Positions 1 through 8,867 of a stretch of 64,000 nucleotides of DNA are shown here, piece after piece. This DNA is from Arthrobacter sp. cf158 (GTDB lineage: Bacteria > Actinomycetota > Actinomycetes > Actinomycetales > Micrococcaceae), in contig NZ_FNNR01000005.1 of NCBI RefSeq assembly GCF_900106835.1, forward strand, positions 1 through 64,000, given 5' to 3'. Each line of letters opens with the position of its first letter. Position 1 is the first letter of the stretch. The translations under genes and the position numbers were made by a program. The notes beneath the pieces were generated by a model that worked only from the letters and a program-made list of their open reading frames with translations, was not told where the DNA came from and made no database searches.

Positions 1-296
1 TCCACCGGGGAGGGTTTACCGGTATCGATCTGGCAGAAATCACAGCGCCGGGTGCACTCGGACCCGCCGATCAGGAACGTCGCTTCCTTGTCTTCCCAGC
101 ACTCGAAAATGTTCGGGCACCCGGCCTCTTCACAGACCGTGTGCAGGCCTTCCTTCTTCACCAGGTTCTTGAGCTGGACAAACTCAGGACCCATCTGGAC
201 CTTGGCCTTGATCCACTCAGGCTTACGTTCAACCGGTACCGCCGAGTTACGCTGCTCAACGCGCAGCAACTTACGGCCTTCAGGTGCCAAGGTCAC
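1..296 (-). CDS. lipA: Lipoyl synthase LipA (N-terminal part, cut by window edge)
   Basis: Radical SAM enzyme that inserts two sulfurs into octanoyl groups on lipoyl domains. The visible 98 residues hold both family cluster motifs: C55-x4-C60-x5-C66 for the auxiliary 4Fe-4S cluster and C81-x3-C85-x2-C88 for the radical SAM cluster, with the upstream [17 protein letters not shown] context. The start is GTG at 296-294, preceded by GAAGGAG (310-304) with 7 nt spacing; this Shine-Dalgarno lies inside the end of lipB, and the GTG overlaps the lipB stop by 4 nt, so the two genes are translationally coupled. The rest of the gene lies left of the window. It supplies the lipoyl cofactor used by the E2 enzyme encoded at 8.9-10.6 kb. 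Confidence 0.97.
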   Translation of the reverse strand, partial: MTLAPEGRKLLRVEQRNSAVPVERKPEWIKAKVQMGPEFVQLKNLVKKEGLHTVCEEAGCPNIFECWEDKEATFLIGGSECTRRCDFCQIDTGKPSPV

Positions 297-961
297 TGGA
301 GTGCTCCTTCGGGTGTGGAAACGAGTGCTTGTTCATGCTTGCGGAATTCTTCCACGAAGCGGTCAACGATGTCGGCCGGATTGATGGTCCTGCCTGTTTC
401 CAGAGTCATGGTGGTGACACTGGCGTCGGTAATCCCGCAGGCGATGATCTGTGCGTAGGGTGCCAAGTCGTTGCTGCAGTTGATGGCGACACCATGCATG
501 GTGACGCCGTCCAGAACGCGAATGCCAATAGCCGCAATTTTGCGGTCAGGACCCTTGTCATCGGCAAGGATCCATACGCCGGCACGGCCTTTTACGGTGA
601 CAGCCTTGATGCCGTAGTCCGACATGACGGCGATCATGGTTGCCTCGAGCCGTTCAACATAATCGCGGATGCCGGCCCGGTTCTTGAGTTTGAGGATGGG
701 ATAAGCGATCAGCTGTCCGGGGCCGTGCCACGTCAGCTTCCCGCCACGATCCACCGGAACTACGGGCGTTCCGTCGAAGGGGCGCTCATGATCTTCCGTG
801 AGTTTGCCGGCCGTATAGACGGCGGCGTGCTCCAGGAGCAAGACCGTGCTGTTCTTCTCGCCCGCAACAACCTTGTTGTGTATTTCGCGCTGCAGGTCCC
901 AGCCCTGCATGTAATCTACGAAATCCGGGGCAAGACCCAATTGTGAAAACTCAAGAGTCAT
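293..961 (-). CDS. lipB: Lipoyl(octanoyl) transferase LipB
   Basis: Transfers octanoate from acyl carrier protein to lipoyl domains, the step before LipA. The protein is 222 residues, the usual family size. Visible motifs are [13 protein letters not shown] (71-83), the catalytic Lys in DRKIAAIG (K141) and the catalytic Cys in ACGITDAS (C175). I chose ATG 961 rather than the longer reading to 1024, because the family normally begins near EFSQLG and because TAAGCT lies exactly 7 nt upstream on this strand, a likely -10 box giving a leaderless mRNA; there is no Shine-Dalgarno. It is the first gene of a lipB-lipA operon with a 4-nt overlap. Confidence 0.96.
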   Translation of the reverse strand: MTLEFSQLGLAPDFVDYMQGWDLQREIHNKVVAGEKNSTVLLLEHAAVYTAGKLTEDHERPFDGTPVVPVDRGGKLTWHGPGQLIAYPILKLKNRAGIRDYVERLEATMIAVMSDYGIKAVTVKGRAGVWILADDKGPDRKIAAIGIRVLDGVTMHGVAINCSNDLAPYAQIIACGITDASVTTMTLETGRTINPADIVDRFVEEFRKHEQALVSTPEGALQ

Positions 962-968
962 GGGTTCA

Positions 969-974
969 AGCTTA
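969..974 (-). promoter_or_regulatory. -10 box of lipB, probably leaderless
   Basis: On the minus strand TAAGCT (974 to 969) is followed by 7 nt and then ATG 961. The absence of a ribosome binding site and the spacing fit transcription starting at or beside the start codon. No convincing -35 box is seen. Confidence 0.45.
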
Positions 975-1112
975 GACCCAGCAGCAGACGCGCCATGGTT
1001 TTGTGGTGAAGCTCTCAGTCGCATCCGGCGCTGTTGCCAGGGGCGCCGGTGGGCGGGACCCGCCTGTGGATAACTTCTGCGGCGAATCGCAAGGTCCGGT
1101 AGACCTGTTCCT

Positions 1113-2717
1113 ATGGAAACTTTGGATACTCCCGCCCCTGTGGTTCCGGTTATTCCGGGCTATCTGGTAACGCGCCAGCTGGGCCAGGGAAGCAGCGGCA
1201 CGGTGTGGCTTGCCACGAGGGACAGGGACGGGGCACGGTTCGCGATTAAGTGTGCCGGAGTTGGTGGGGCGGTGTCAGATGCGCAGGCCGGCGTGGAAAT
1301 ATCCCGCGAGGTACAGCTCCTGTTGGGTTTCCGGCATCAGCACCTTGTCCGGGTTCACGACGTTGTTCCTGTGGCTGGTCCGGGTGGAGCAACCAGCGGA
1401 ATCGTCATGGACTATGCAGCGGGTGGCTCGTTGGCGAACCTCCTGGCCGGGCGGCGGAAACTGGGGATAGGTGAAGCAGTCACCATGTTGACTCCGATCG
1501 CGCAAGCCTTGGAGTACCTCCACGTCAACGGCGCGGTGCACGGGGATGTATCGCCGGGGAACATATTGTTCACGGCCGAGGGAATGCCTCTGTTGGCGGA
1601 TCTGGGCATCGCCTCGGTATTGGGTGGCCCTTCCGGGGACACGGACAGTGGCACCCCCGGGTTCATCGAGCCCGTAAAGCTGGAGTGGCAGGCACAGCCG
1701 GGTCACGGGGTGTTGCGGCCCCAGCGTGACGTCTATTCGCTGGCTGCCGTCGGTTGGTATTGCATGACTGGAACCACTCCGGAGCCAGTGCAGCACCGCC
1801 CACCCTTGTCCCTGCTTGTTCCGGGTGTTCCACAGTCCTTGGTTGCCGCACTGGAGGCGGCCTTGGACGAGGATCCCCACATGCGGCCCTCGGCGGGGGA
1901 ATTGGGAACGGCAATTTTCCGAAGTGCGGCTCCTGAGGCCTTGGACTTATCCGGTGCGGTGCACCCGTCCGTTATTCCCGAGTTACTCACACGCAGGCAG
2001 GCCCGTCGGCGTCCGCCGCGCCCCGGAACGTCGTGGATGAGGTCTCTGCGGAAGTTCCGGCCAGTCCGGCTACGATTCCTGCGCCGACAGTCTGGGCGGC
2101 CGAGGTGGCAGCGAATCAGTTGGCCGACTGGAATGGCGGTCCGACTCGCCATGGCAGGGGTGCTGTTGGGGGTGGCGGGATGGATTGCCTGGCAACAATA
2201 CGTGTCCGTGACGGTGGCACCGAAGCAGGAGTCGACGGCCGGCAGCGAAGCACCATCCGGCGAGGCATCAACCAGCTCGGATTCCGCGGACCTGCCCGTC
2301 GGATTGAGCCGGGATCTGGGATCCGCGGATCCTGCGGCGGCTGTGCGAGCGATGTCTTCCGTGCGGGACATGGCCTTTCGGCAGGGCCAGTTGGAGCTTC
2401 TGGCCCTTATTAACGCGCCAGGATCACCTGCGGCAGCGGCGGACGAGCTGGTGACCAATCACTTGAGGGAGACCGGCGCAGTATTCAGCGGATTCATCAC
2501 GTCGTTGTCGGCCGTGACGGTGGAAGAGCCCTCAGCGGACGACGACGTGCTGGTAGCGGTGACTGCCTCCACCTCAGCTTATGAGGAGCGGATCCAGTCC
2601 GGTGAAATTGTCAGGACGCAGGGGGCCGGGACTCCCCGTGATCTTCGCCTGCATTTGCTTCGTTCGGACGGGCGGTGGTGGCTGTTCGAAATTCTGGCTC
2701 CCAGCGGCGTCGGGTAG
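1113..2717 (+). CDS. Membrane-anchored serine/threonine protein kinase, non-canonical catalytic loop
   Basis: 534 residues: kinase domain about 16-270, a basic Arg-rich juxtamembrane stretch (295-335), one transmembrane helix (about 341-361), then an outside domain of about 170 residues beginning with a Ser/Thr/Glu-rich linker. Kinase motifs: glycine loop LGQGSSG (23-29), VAIK-type lysine K46, helix C glutamate E66, catalytic loop HGDVSPGN (143-150, D145 and N150 kept, but the usual Lys is Ser), and DLG (163-165) in place of DFG. The metal and ATP residues remain, so activity is plausible but the loop is unusual. No PASTA repeats are present; the outside domain is unrecognised. It lies divergently from lipB and convergently with the next gene; the start has TAGACC 7 nt upstream. 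Confidence 0.85.
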   Translation: METLDTPAPVVPVIPGYLVTRQLGQGSSGTVWLATRDRDGARFAIKCAGVGGAVSDAQAGVEISREVQLLLGFRHQHLVRVHDVVPVAGPGGATSGIVMDYAAGGSLANLLAGRRKLGIGEAVTMLTPIAQALEYLHVNGAVHGDVSPGNILFTAEGMPLLADLGIASVLGGPSGDTDSGTPGFIEPVKLEWQAQPGHGVLRPQRDVYSLAAVGWYCMTGTTPEPVQHRPPLSLLVPGVPQSLVAALEAALDEDPHMRPSAGELGTAIFRSAAPEALDLSGAVHPSVIPELLTRRQARRRPPRPGTSWMRSLRKFRPVRLRFLRRQSGRPRWQRISWPTGMAVRLAMAGVLLGVAGWIAWQQYVSVTVAPKQESTAGSEAPSGEASTSSDSADLPVGLSRDLGSADPAAAVRAMSSVRDMAFRQGQLELLALINAPGSPAAAADELVTNHLRETGAVFSGFITSLSAVTVEEPSADDDVLVAVTASTSAYEERIQSGEIVRTQGAGTPRDLRLHLLRSDGRWWLFEILAPSGVG

Positions 2718-2762
2718 CAGCCGCACCCTGGCCCGGTCGGATGAGCGGATCAGGAGTCTCCC

Positions 2763-3662
2763 TTAGCGTTCTGTTTCCGTGACCAGCCAGTTCATGGCAT
2801 CGGACAGGGAAGGGTGCTGCCATTGAAAGCCTGCTTCGGCCAACTTGGCGGGCTCCATCTGTTGGTTGGCCAAAACGAGTTCATCGGCCAATGTGCCGAG
2901 GACCAATCTCAGGGCTGGTCGCGGCACGCGGAACGCTGCGGGCCTGTGGAAGGCCTTTGCCAGGGCAGCGACAATCGCGTTGACGTCCGCGCTTTCAGGG
3001 GCGCAGACGTTGACTGGACCCTCAAGGTCAGATGTAAGGAGGTAGGCAAGGGCGCTGGCCTCATCCGCCAACGTGATCCACGGCCAGAATTGGCGTCCGT
3101 TTCCGAAAGGCCCGCCCAGTCCTAGTTTCAACAGAGGGAGCAGCGGCCCCAGCGCCCCACCTGAGGCGCTGAGCACAACTCCGGTTCTGGGCGTAACAAC
3201 CCGAACACCCGGCGGGGCTGCATGGGCCTTACGTTCCCACTCAACACATAAACTGCCGAGGACGCCGCCACCGGGGCCTGAATCCTCCCGCAGCACGCCG
3301 TCGCGGGAGGCGCCATAATAACCGGACGCCGATTGGCTGATGAAAGCCGGGGGCGGTGCGCTGAGGCTGCGCATGGCCGCCGTCAGGGTCTGGGTGGCCT
3401 GGACCCGGGAGTCCCGGAGAACCTGGATCCTCCGTTTTGTCCATGGGCGGTCTCCGATGCCGGCGCCGGACAGGTTGACAACGGCGTCTGTGGCTTCCAG
3501 TACGGCGGCGTCGAGCTCTCCCGCGGCCGGATCCCATGTCCATTCCGCGGAGTTCCTGGCTGGCCGCCGGACCAGGCGGATCACTTCATGGCCTTGGCCG
3601 GTCAGATGCTCCGCCAACGCTGTTCCGATCATTCCCGAGGCTCCGGACATCACGATTCGCAT
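2763..3662 (-). CDS. TIGR01777/SDR39U1-family NAD(P)-binding epimerase-like protein
   Basis: 299-residue extended short-chain dehydrogenase. The N-terminus MRIVMSGASGMIGTALAEHL carries the dinucleotide-binding GxxGxxG motif, and the C-terminal part (NVCAPESADVN, then LRLVLGTLADELVLANQQMEPAKLAEAGFQW) matches the DUF1731-like end of the YfcH/SDR39U1 family. ATG 3662 is chosen over the upstream ATG 3716 because the Rossmann fold begins directly there and the length then equals the family norm. The family is widespread without an established substrate. In Mycobacterium an orthologue (Rv2216) lies between dlaT and lipB; here it is still in that neighbourhood but separated by other genes. Confidence 0.88.
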   Translation of the reverse strand: MRIVMSGASGMIGTALAEHLTGQGHEVIRLVRRPARNSAEWTWDPAAGELDAAVLEATDAVVNLSGAGIGDRPWTKRRIQVLRDSRVQATQTLTAAMRSLSAPPPAFISQSASGYYGASRDGVLREDSGPGGGVLGSLCVEWERKAHAAPPGVRVVTPRTGVVLSASGGALGPLLPLLKLGLGGPFGNGRQFWPWITLADEASALAYLLTSDLEGPVNVCAPESADVNAIVAALAKAFHRPAAFRVPRPALRLVLGTLADELVLANQQMEPAKLAEAGFQWQHPSLSDAMNWLVTETER

Positions 3663-3735
3663 GACCCATCTCACCATGGCGAAGGCATGCGGCGGAAACG
3701 CCTGTCGGTACCGCAATCGACGGCTGCCTCTTGAC

Positions 3736-3741
3736 TATGAT
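3736..3741 (+). promoter_or_regulatory. -10 box of the tricorn protease gene, probably leaderless
   Basis: TATGAT followed by exactly 6 nt and ATG 3748. No Shine-Dalgarno precedes the ATG, and no good -35 box is seen. Confidence 0.45.
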
Positions 3742-3747
3742 CGAACA

Positions 3748-6700
3748 ATGACCTCCTCCAGCTACCTCCGTTTCCCGCATGTGCACGGCGATCTGGTCAC
3801 TTTCGTGGCCGAAGACGACATCTGGGTCGCCCCTCTTTCCGGAGGCCGTGCCTGGCGGGTTTCCTCCCAGCAACTTCCGGCCAGGAACCCCCGGTTCACT
3901 CCGGACGGAAAGTCCCTGGTGTGGACGGCTGTTGTGGGTACGTCACCCGAGGTGGTGACAGCACAGGTCGACGGCGGCGGGTACAGGCAGCTGAGCTACT
4001 TCGGCCACAGCACTACGAAGGTCAAGGGTTTTACGCCCGCTGGAAACGTTGTGGTGACCAGTGCATTCCAGCAAGCGGAAAGCCGCCACACGCATGCCTA
4101 TAGCCTCCCCTTGGACGGTGGCGCCGCCGTCGGACTTCCCTTCGGTCCCGTGGAAGCGGTGGCTTTCGGCCCTGAGATCGGTGACGAGAAGCCCGTTGTC
4201 CTGGCCAGCGTCCTCTCCCGCGAACCCGCGTGGTGGAAGCGTTACCGTGGCGGAACGGCCGGAAAACTCTGGATCGACTCAGACGGCAACGGCGAGTTTG
4301 AGCGCTTGGTCCCTGAGCTCGACGGTAACCTGACCGATCCGCTGTGGGTCAAGGGGCGGATTGCTTTCCTTTCCGACCATGAGGGGTATGGCAACCTCTA
4401 TTCGGTTCTTCCTGACGGTTCAGACTTGCGCCGCCACACGGACCACGAGGACTTCTACGTCAGGCACGCCAGCACTGACGGGAACAGGGTTATCTTCGAA
4501 TCCGCCGGTGAACTCTGGGTCATTCCGTCGTTGGACGCCGATGCAGTGGCAACAAAAATCCCCATCACGTTGGGTTCTGCGTCCCCTGCGCGCCGGCCGG
4601 CACCCCTCAAAGCATCGAAGCATCTTGGCGACGTTGTTCCGAACATTGCAGGCACGGCCAGCGCCGTGGAGTCGCACGGTACCCTTCACTGGCTGCGTCA
4701 CAAGGACGGACCCTCACGGGTGGTGGAGGCTACGCCGGGTGTCCGGGCCCGCCTGCCACGCCCGCTGACGGACGGCCGGATCGCCTACGTAGCGGACCAC
4801 GGGGGAGTGGAAGCTCTGTACGTCAAGCAGATCGCGTCGCCACTCTCTGCCCCCGTTGAGGCACCCAAGGTCGTAACGGAACCGTCCGCACCGGCACCGG
4901 AAGCCGACCCGCTGCCGAAGCCCGTGTCAGCCTCCAACGTGGTGGGACAGGGCAATGCTCCCGTCCAGGTTGTTTCAGAGCCTGGCCAAGCTGCCACGTC
5001 CGGGCAGTCAGCGGACACGGTAAGCGGAGTGGCAGCCGAGCCGGCCTCCACAGCAGTAGAGGACGTGGCGGATCTCCGCATTGACTTCCCGACGCCCACC
5101 CGCACGAGTGCTTTGGAAGCTAGCCCTGATGGCCGGTGGATTGCAGTTGGGACCTCGTTCGGGGACGTCTATGTGGCCGACACTTCTGCCGGAACACTGA
5201 CACTGCTGGTCAGTGTTGGCGAGGGATCCATTGAGCAGCTCTCGTGGTCGAGTGACTCCCAGTGGCTTGCCTGGTCTGAACCGGTAACGTCCTTCGGGTC
5301 CCGCAGCAAGCTCCGGATTGTCCGCCCTGCTGAGCCTGGATCCGGCATCATTGATGTCACTGACGGGCGCTTCTGCGACGAATCACCACGTTTCACGCCC
5401 GACGGAAAGTTCCTGGCCTTCCTGTCCAACCGGAGCTTTGACCCCGTCTATGACGGTCACTCGTTCGATCTGTCGTTCCCCAGCCCCATCAAGCCCTACC
5501 TGGTGGCGCTGGCGGCGGACACGCCGTCACCGTTCGGGCCTTCCGTGGACTCGCTTGATGACGGACAGGTCACCTCTGCAAAGTCCGACGACGGCGACGC
5601 CCCGGCAGTGCGGGTGGACCAGGAAGGCCTGGCTCATCGGGTTATCGCCGTCCCGGTTCCCCAAGGAAACTACTCAGACCTTGCCGTTGGTGATGGCTCC
5701 CTGTTGTGGCTGGATACCGAGTTGTCCGGTGTCACCGGAGAAGGAAAGGGCACCCTCCAGGACAAGAAAACACCCCCGTCCCTGGTTCGCTATGACATTG
5801 CGAAGCGTAAGAAGTCCACGCTCGTCACCGCGGTGGATAGCTACCGCATCTCCGGCGATCTCAGCCGGATCATTTACCTCCTGGACAAACAAATCACCTC
5901 CGTTCCTGCTGACAGCAAGGTTGAGGAAGATTCAGCCGAACTCGTCAAGGTGGAGCTCAACAGGATTCGTGTCATCCTTGATCCCGTTGCTGCCTGGGGA
6001 CAGGCCTTTGATGAGGCTTGGCGGCTGCAGCGTGACTTCTTCTGGACGGCCGACATGGCAGGCCAGGATTGGGAGTCGGTGTACAAGCGCTACCGCCCGA
6101 TCGTGGACAGGCTCGGATCGCACGATGACCTGGTGGACCTGCTCTGGGAAATCCACGGCGAACTGGGGACGTCACACGCCTACGTGAGGCCGGCGGCCGT
6201 GACAGAGAACGGACGGAATGGTCAGGGCCGGCTGGGCGCTGAACTGCAGCTGGGTAGCAAGGGCTGGGAAATCACCAGAATCCTGGCAGGGGAGTCCTCT
6301 GACCCGTTGGCTACTTCACCCTTGACGCGACCAGGTGCGGACGCCAAGGTTGGCGACGTGCTCTTGGCGATTGACGGCGTCGGGCTTTCTGCTGCCGTGA
6401 CGCCCGCGATGCAGTTGGTCGGCGCCGCTGGCCGGACCGTCGAACTGACGCTGTTGAACGGAGAAGGGCACGGGGCAGCGGCTGGAATCCAGCGCCGCGT
6501 TGCCGTGGTGCCCGTTCGCGACGAGGAACGGTTGCGTTACCAGGATTGGGTCCGGGCCAACCGGCGCACAGTCCGTGAGGCGTCCGATGGCTCGTTCGGG
6601 TACCTGCATGTCCCGGACATGATGGCTAACGGATGGGCGCAGCTGCACCGGGATCTGGACACCGAAACGGCCCTTGACGGTCTGATCGTGGATGTTCGGC

Positions 6701-7230
6701 GCAACCGCGGCGGGCATACATCGCAACTGGTTGCTGAACTCATCGGGCGAAAGGTGACCGGTTGGAGCATGCCACGCGGCGAAAAGCCCCGGACCTACCC
6801 GGACCACGCGCCCCGCGGCCCCGTGATCATCCTTACGGACGAATTTGCCGGATCCGACGGCGACATCATCACCCAGGTCTCCAAGTTGAGGGGCATCGGC
6901 CCCGTGATCGGCACGCGGACCTGGGGCGGCGTGGTGGGCATCGACAACCGCTTTGCCCTGGCGGACGGCACCGGTGTCACGCAGCCTCGATACGCCACCT
7001 GGTTCGGCGGTGGGATTGGCTGGGATGTCGAAAACCGTGGAGTGGAGCCGGACATCGAGGTGGTGTTCCCGCCGCATGCTTACGCTGCCGGCACGGATCC
7101 GCAACTTGAGTATGGCATTGGCGCACTCAAGGAAATGATCCAGGAACTGCCTACCGACCGTCCTCCGCGCCGCGAAGGTTACCGGAAGCTTCGCCCTGCA
7201 CCGCTGCCCTCCCGGCCGCAGAAGGGCTAG
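3748..7230 (+). CDS. Tricorn protease homologue (S41 family)
   Basis: 1160-residue cytosolic oligopeptide protease thought to degrade peptides released by larger proteases. Order: N-terminal beta-propeller (LRFPHVHGDLVTFVAEDDIW, then repeated PDGK-type blades), a second propeller after a low-complexity Ala/Pro/Val insertion (about 365-450), a PDZ domain (around 860-935), and a C-terminal S41 domain. The tricorn catalytic set is visible: S809-H810 in GTSHAYV, nucleophile S1036 in AGSDGD, and E1100 in NRGVEPD, with spacings close to archaeal tricorn (S745/H746/S965/E1023). The frame stays open upstream to 3340, but that part overlaps the divergent gene; ATG 3748 matches the family N-terminus and has a -10 box 6 nt upstream. 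A factor-independent terminator follows. Confidence 0.95.
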   Translation: MTSSSYLRFPHVHGDLVTFVAEDDIWVAPLSGGRAWRVSSQQLPARNPRFTPDGKSLVWTAVVGTSPEVVTAQVDGGGYRQLSYFGHSTTKVKGFTPAGNVVVTSAFQQAESRHTHAYSLPLDGGAAVGLPFGPVEAVAFGPEIGDEKPVVLASVLSREPAWWKRYRGGTAGKLWIDSDGNGEFERLVPELDGNLTDPLWVKGRIAFLSDHEGYGNLYSVLPDGSDLRRHTDHEDFYVRHASTDGNRVIFESAGELWVIPSLDADAVATKIPITLGSASPARRPAPLKASKHLGDVVPNIAGTASAVESHGTLHWLRHKDGPSRVVEATPGVRARLPRPLTDGRIAYVADHGGVEALYVKQIASPLSAPVEAPKVVTEPSAPAPEADPLPKPVSASNVVGQGNAPVQVVSEPGQAATSGQSADTVSGVAAEPASTAVEDVADLRIDFPTPTRTSALEASPDGRWIAVGTSFGDVYVADTSAGTLTLLVSVGEGSIEQLSWSSDSQWLAWSEPVTSFGSRSKLRIVRPAEPGSGIIDVTDGRFCDESPRFTPDGKFLAFLSNRSFDPVYDGHSFDLSFPSPIKPYLVALAADTPSPFGPSVDSLDDGQVTSAKSDDGDAPAVRVDQEGLAHRVIAVPVPQGNYSDLAVGDGSLLWLDTELSGVTGEGKGTLQDKKTPPSLVRYDIAKRKKSTLVTAVDSYRISGDLSRIIYLLDKQITSVPADSKVEEDSAELVKVELNRIRVILDPVAAWGQAFDEAWRLQRDFFWTADMAGQDWESVYKRYRPIVDRLGSHDDLVDLLWEIHGELGTSHAYVRPAAVTENGRNGQGRLGAELQLGSKGWEITRILAGESSDPLATSPLTRPGADAKVGDVLLAIDGVGLSAAVTPAMQLVGAAGRTVELTLLNGEGHGAAAGIQRRVAVVPVRDEERLRYQDWVRANRRTVREASDGSFGYLHVPDMMANGWAQLHRDLDTETALDGLIVDVRRNRGGHTSQLVAELIGRKVTGWSMPRGEKPRTYPDHAPRGPVIILTDEFAGSDGDIITQVSKLRGIGPVIGTRTWGGVVGIDNRFALADGTGVTQPRYATWFGGGIGWDVENRGVEPDIEVVFPPHAYAAGTDPQLEYGIGALKEMIQELPTDRPPRREGYRKLRPAPLPSRPQKG

Positions 7231-7250
7231 ACGGGCCAGGTCCGGTCACA

Positions 7251-7293
7251 GAAGAGCCCCGCCACTTCCCTGCTGGAAAGGACGGGGCTCTTC
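7251..7293. terminator. Bidirectional terminator between the tricorn and osmC genes
   Basis: Perfect 11-bp stem GAAGAGCCCCG (7251-7261) / CGGGGCTCTTC (7283-7293) with a 21-nt loop, placed between two convergent genes. Confidence 0.75.
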
Positions 7294-7315
7294 CGCGTTA
7301 AGCCTGGGGCTAATG

Positions 7316-7744
7316 CTAGGAAGCCAGGGTGGCGTCCAACGTGATCTCAATGCTGGCCAGTGCTCCGGAAACAGGGCAGCCTGTCTTGGCATCCTCGGAG
7401 ATGCGGCGGAAGTCCTCTTCGGAGAGACCCGGGACCTTGGCGGTCATGGTCAGGTGGCTGCCGGTGATGCCGGTGCCGGGAACGAAGGTAACGTCCGCCT
7501 TCGTGTTCACTTCTTCTGCAGTGAATCCTTCTCCGGCCAGGGCGTGGCTGAACGCCATGGAGAAGCAGGCAGAGTGTGCAGCTGCAATGAGTTCCTCGGG
7601 GCTGGTCTTGCCGCCGGACTGTTCGGTGCGGGCTTTCCACGTGACATCGAACGTGCCCAGTCCTGAGCTGTCCAGCGTCGTGTTGCCGGCGCCTTCGATG
7701 AGGTTGCCGTTCCAAACCGTGTGTGCGGTGCGTGTTGCTGCCAT
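7316..7744 (-). CDS. OsmC-family peroxiredoxin (organic hydroperoxide reductase)
   Basis: 142-residue OsmC/Ohr-fold thiol peroxidase, cytoplasmic. It opens with the OsmC-type TAHTVWNGNLIEGAGN and has both redox cysteines: C60 in AAAHSACFSMA and C123 in DAKTGCPVS. The N-terminal part and LGTFDVTW resemble OsmC rather than Ohr. The start ATG 7744 has AAGGAG with 5 nt spacing; a GTG two codons upstream overlaps the Shine-Dalgarno and is unlikely. Reduction of hydroperoxides in this family can draw electrons from lipoylated proteins; the lipoylated E2 and LpdA are encoded a few kb away, which is suggestive only. Confidence 0.93.
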   Translation of the reverse strand: MAATRTAHTVWNGNLIEGAGNTTLDSSGLGTFDVTWKARTEQSGGKTSPEELIAAAHSACFSMAFSHALAGEGFTAEEVNTKADVTFVPGTGITGSHLTMTAKVPGLSEEDFRRISEDAKTGCPVSGALASIEITLDATLAS

Positions 7745-7846
7745 GTCCACTCCTTGGGGGGTCGTTGTAAGTCGGCAACCAGCCTTTGGCAGGTGCCACC
7801 GGGATCAATCCTAGGGACTTGCCGTCAGGACTGCACGGCCATTCCG

Positions 7847-7873
7847 CTGACAGTGGATTGTGACCCCTAGACT
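7847..7873 (+). promoter_or_regulatory. Promoter of the VOC gene, leaderless type
   Basis: CTGACA (7847-7852), 15 nt, TAGACT (7868-7873), then exactly 6 nt to ATG 7880. No Shine-Dalgarno is present. Confidence 0.5.
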
Positions 7874-7879
7874 GACGAA

Positions 7880-8263
7880 ATGGATACTCAAGAACAGTCA
7901 CTTGCCGGCCATCGAACTGGGCCAAGAATCGCATCCATCATGATTAATGCCGTTGATGCAGAACGGTTGTCGCGCTTCTGGTCGGAACTGTTGGCGACGC
8001 CCGTTGCGGCAGAACATGAAGGGTTCATTTGGCTGCAGCCGTCCGAGCCTGGATTCCCCCAACTGGCGTTTCAGCAGCTGGCGGCGCCCACCGAGGGGCG
8101 TCGTCGGCTTCATTTGGACCTTCACGACGCCGATGCTGCAGCTTTGAGGCGAAAAGCTGAGGCTCTGGGTGCTTCCTTGGTTGAATCGCACGACATCGGG
8201 CACTTCTGTTGGGACGTCATGCAAGATCCCGAGGGGAACGAGTTTTGCATAGCCCAGGAGTAG
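7880..8263 (+). CDS. VOC-superfamily protein (glyoxalase/bleomycin-resistance fold)
   Basis: 127 residues with one vicinal-oxygen-chelate module: IASIMINAVDAERLSRFWSELL at the start, HLDLHDAD in the middle and the closing MQDPEGNEFCIAQE typical of the glyoxalase-like (Glyoxalase_6) group. The substrate is unknown. The His in LHLDLH and the Glu in GNEFC are candidate metal ligands. It is a single-gene transcript: a leaderless-type promoter directly precedes it and a strong hairpin follows the stop. Confidence 0.85.
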   Translation: MDTQEQSLAGHRTGPRIASIMINAVDAERLSRFWSELLATPVAAEHEGFIWLQPSEPGFPQLAFQQLAAPTEGRRRLHLDLHDADAAALRRKAEALGASLVESHDIGHFCWDVMQDPEGNEFCIAQE

Positions 8264-8280
8264 CACCGCAGGGAAGACAG

Positions 8281-8328
8281 ACAGAAGCCGTCCCAACGTG
8301 CCAACGGCACGAATGGGACGGCTTCTGT
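8281..8328. terminator. Bidirectional terminator after the VOC gene
   Basis: Perfect 15-bp stem ACAGAAGCCGTCCCA (8281-8295) / TGGGACGGCTTCTGT (8314-8328); its 18-nt loop can form a further CGTGCC/GGCACG stem. It lies between convergent genes. Confidence 0.75.
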
Positions 8329-8364
8329 CAGTTCAGCTGGCAGGACCAACAGGCCCGCCTGACA

Positions 8365-8718
8365 TTAGTTCCAGAGGGTGGCGATAGCGATGTTGACCAA
8401 GGCAAGCCCGCCTACACCATGGGCCAAGCCTGTTGATACGGGTTCGCCGTTTTTGACCTTGCGCGAGCCGATGACTGCGAGGACTGCAACTGCGACGCCG
8501 ATGGCGAACTTGACGCCCAGCTTGAAGTAGTTGGGATCGGCGTCAGGCAGCAGGGGGAAAAGACCCATCATTGCGATGCCCGTCAGGAGCTGAAGGAAGG
8601 CGCCGTCACGCTGGCGCGGGTGGACGGTTGGCTCCCTGAGGGTGGCGATCCAGTAGCCCACAATCATGGCTGCGCCGACGATGTGCAAGAACACCAGAAT
8701 GTTGAAGAGAATACTCAT
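8365..8718 (-). CDS. Small membrane protein with four predicted helices, unknown function
   Basis: 117 residues, four hydrophobic segments at about 4-24, 43-57, 66-84 and 98-116, with short loops and no charged catalytic residues inside the helices apart from the H12-containing FLHIVGAAMIVGYW. I do not recognise a named function. The ATG at 8718 has no Shine-Dalgarno but TAAGCT exactly 6 nt upstream, so it is probably leaderless and monocistronic; a strong hairpin separates it from sucB on its upstream side. Confidence 0.7.
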   Translation of the reverse strand: MSILFNILVFLHIVGAAMIVGYWIATLREPTVHPRQRDGAFLQLLTGIAMMGLFPLLPDADPNYFKLGVKFAIGVAVAVLAVIGSRKVKNGEPVSTGLAHGVGGLALVNIAIATLWN

Positions 8719-8724
8719 GGCCCC

Positions 8725-8730
8725 AGCTTA
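8725..8730 (-). promoter_or_regulatory. -10 box of the small membrane protein gene, probably leaderless
   Basis: On the minus strand TAAGCT (8730 to 8725), then GGGGCC (6 nt), then ATG 8718. Confidence 0.4.
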
Positions 8731-8793
8731 TCCAGTTGGTTCTACGACCCGTAGCAAAGCCACGCGTGGGTGACAAAGCCCGTGGGCGACAAA

Positions 8794-8836
8794 GCAAAGG
8801 AGCAGGTTGCCGGAAACCGGCAACCTGCTCCTTTGC
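8794..8836 (-). terminator. Terminator of sucB
   Basis: Perfect 20-bp stem (8794-8813 with 8817-8836) around an AAA loop, 31 nt downstream of the sucB stop. Confidence 0.8.
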
Positions 8837-8867
8837 TGTCATTCAAACGCGCTATTGGCAGTGAGTC

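Noticed and set aside
3340..3747. N-terminal extension of the tricorn gene
   Set aside because: The 136 extra residues are antisense to the SDR39U1 gene; the family N-terminus and the -10 box place the start at 3748.
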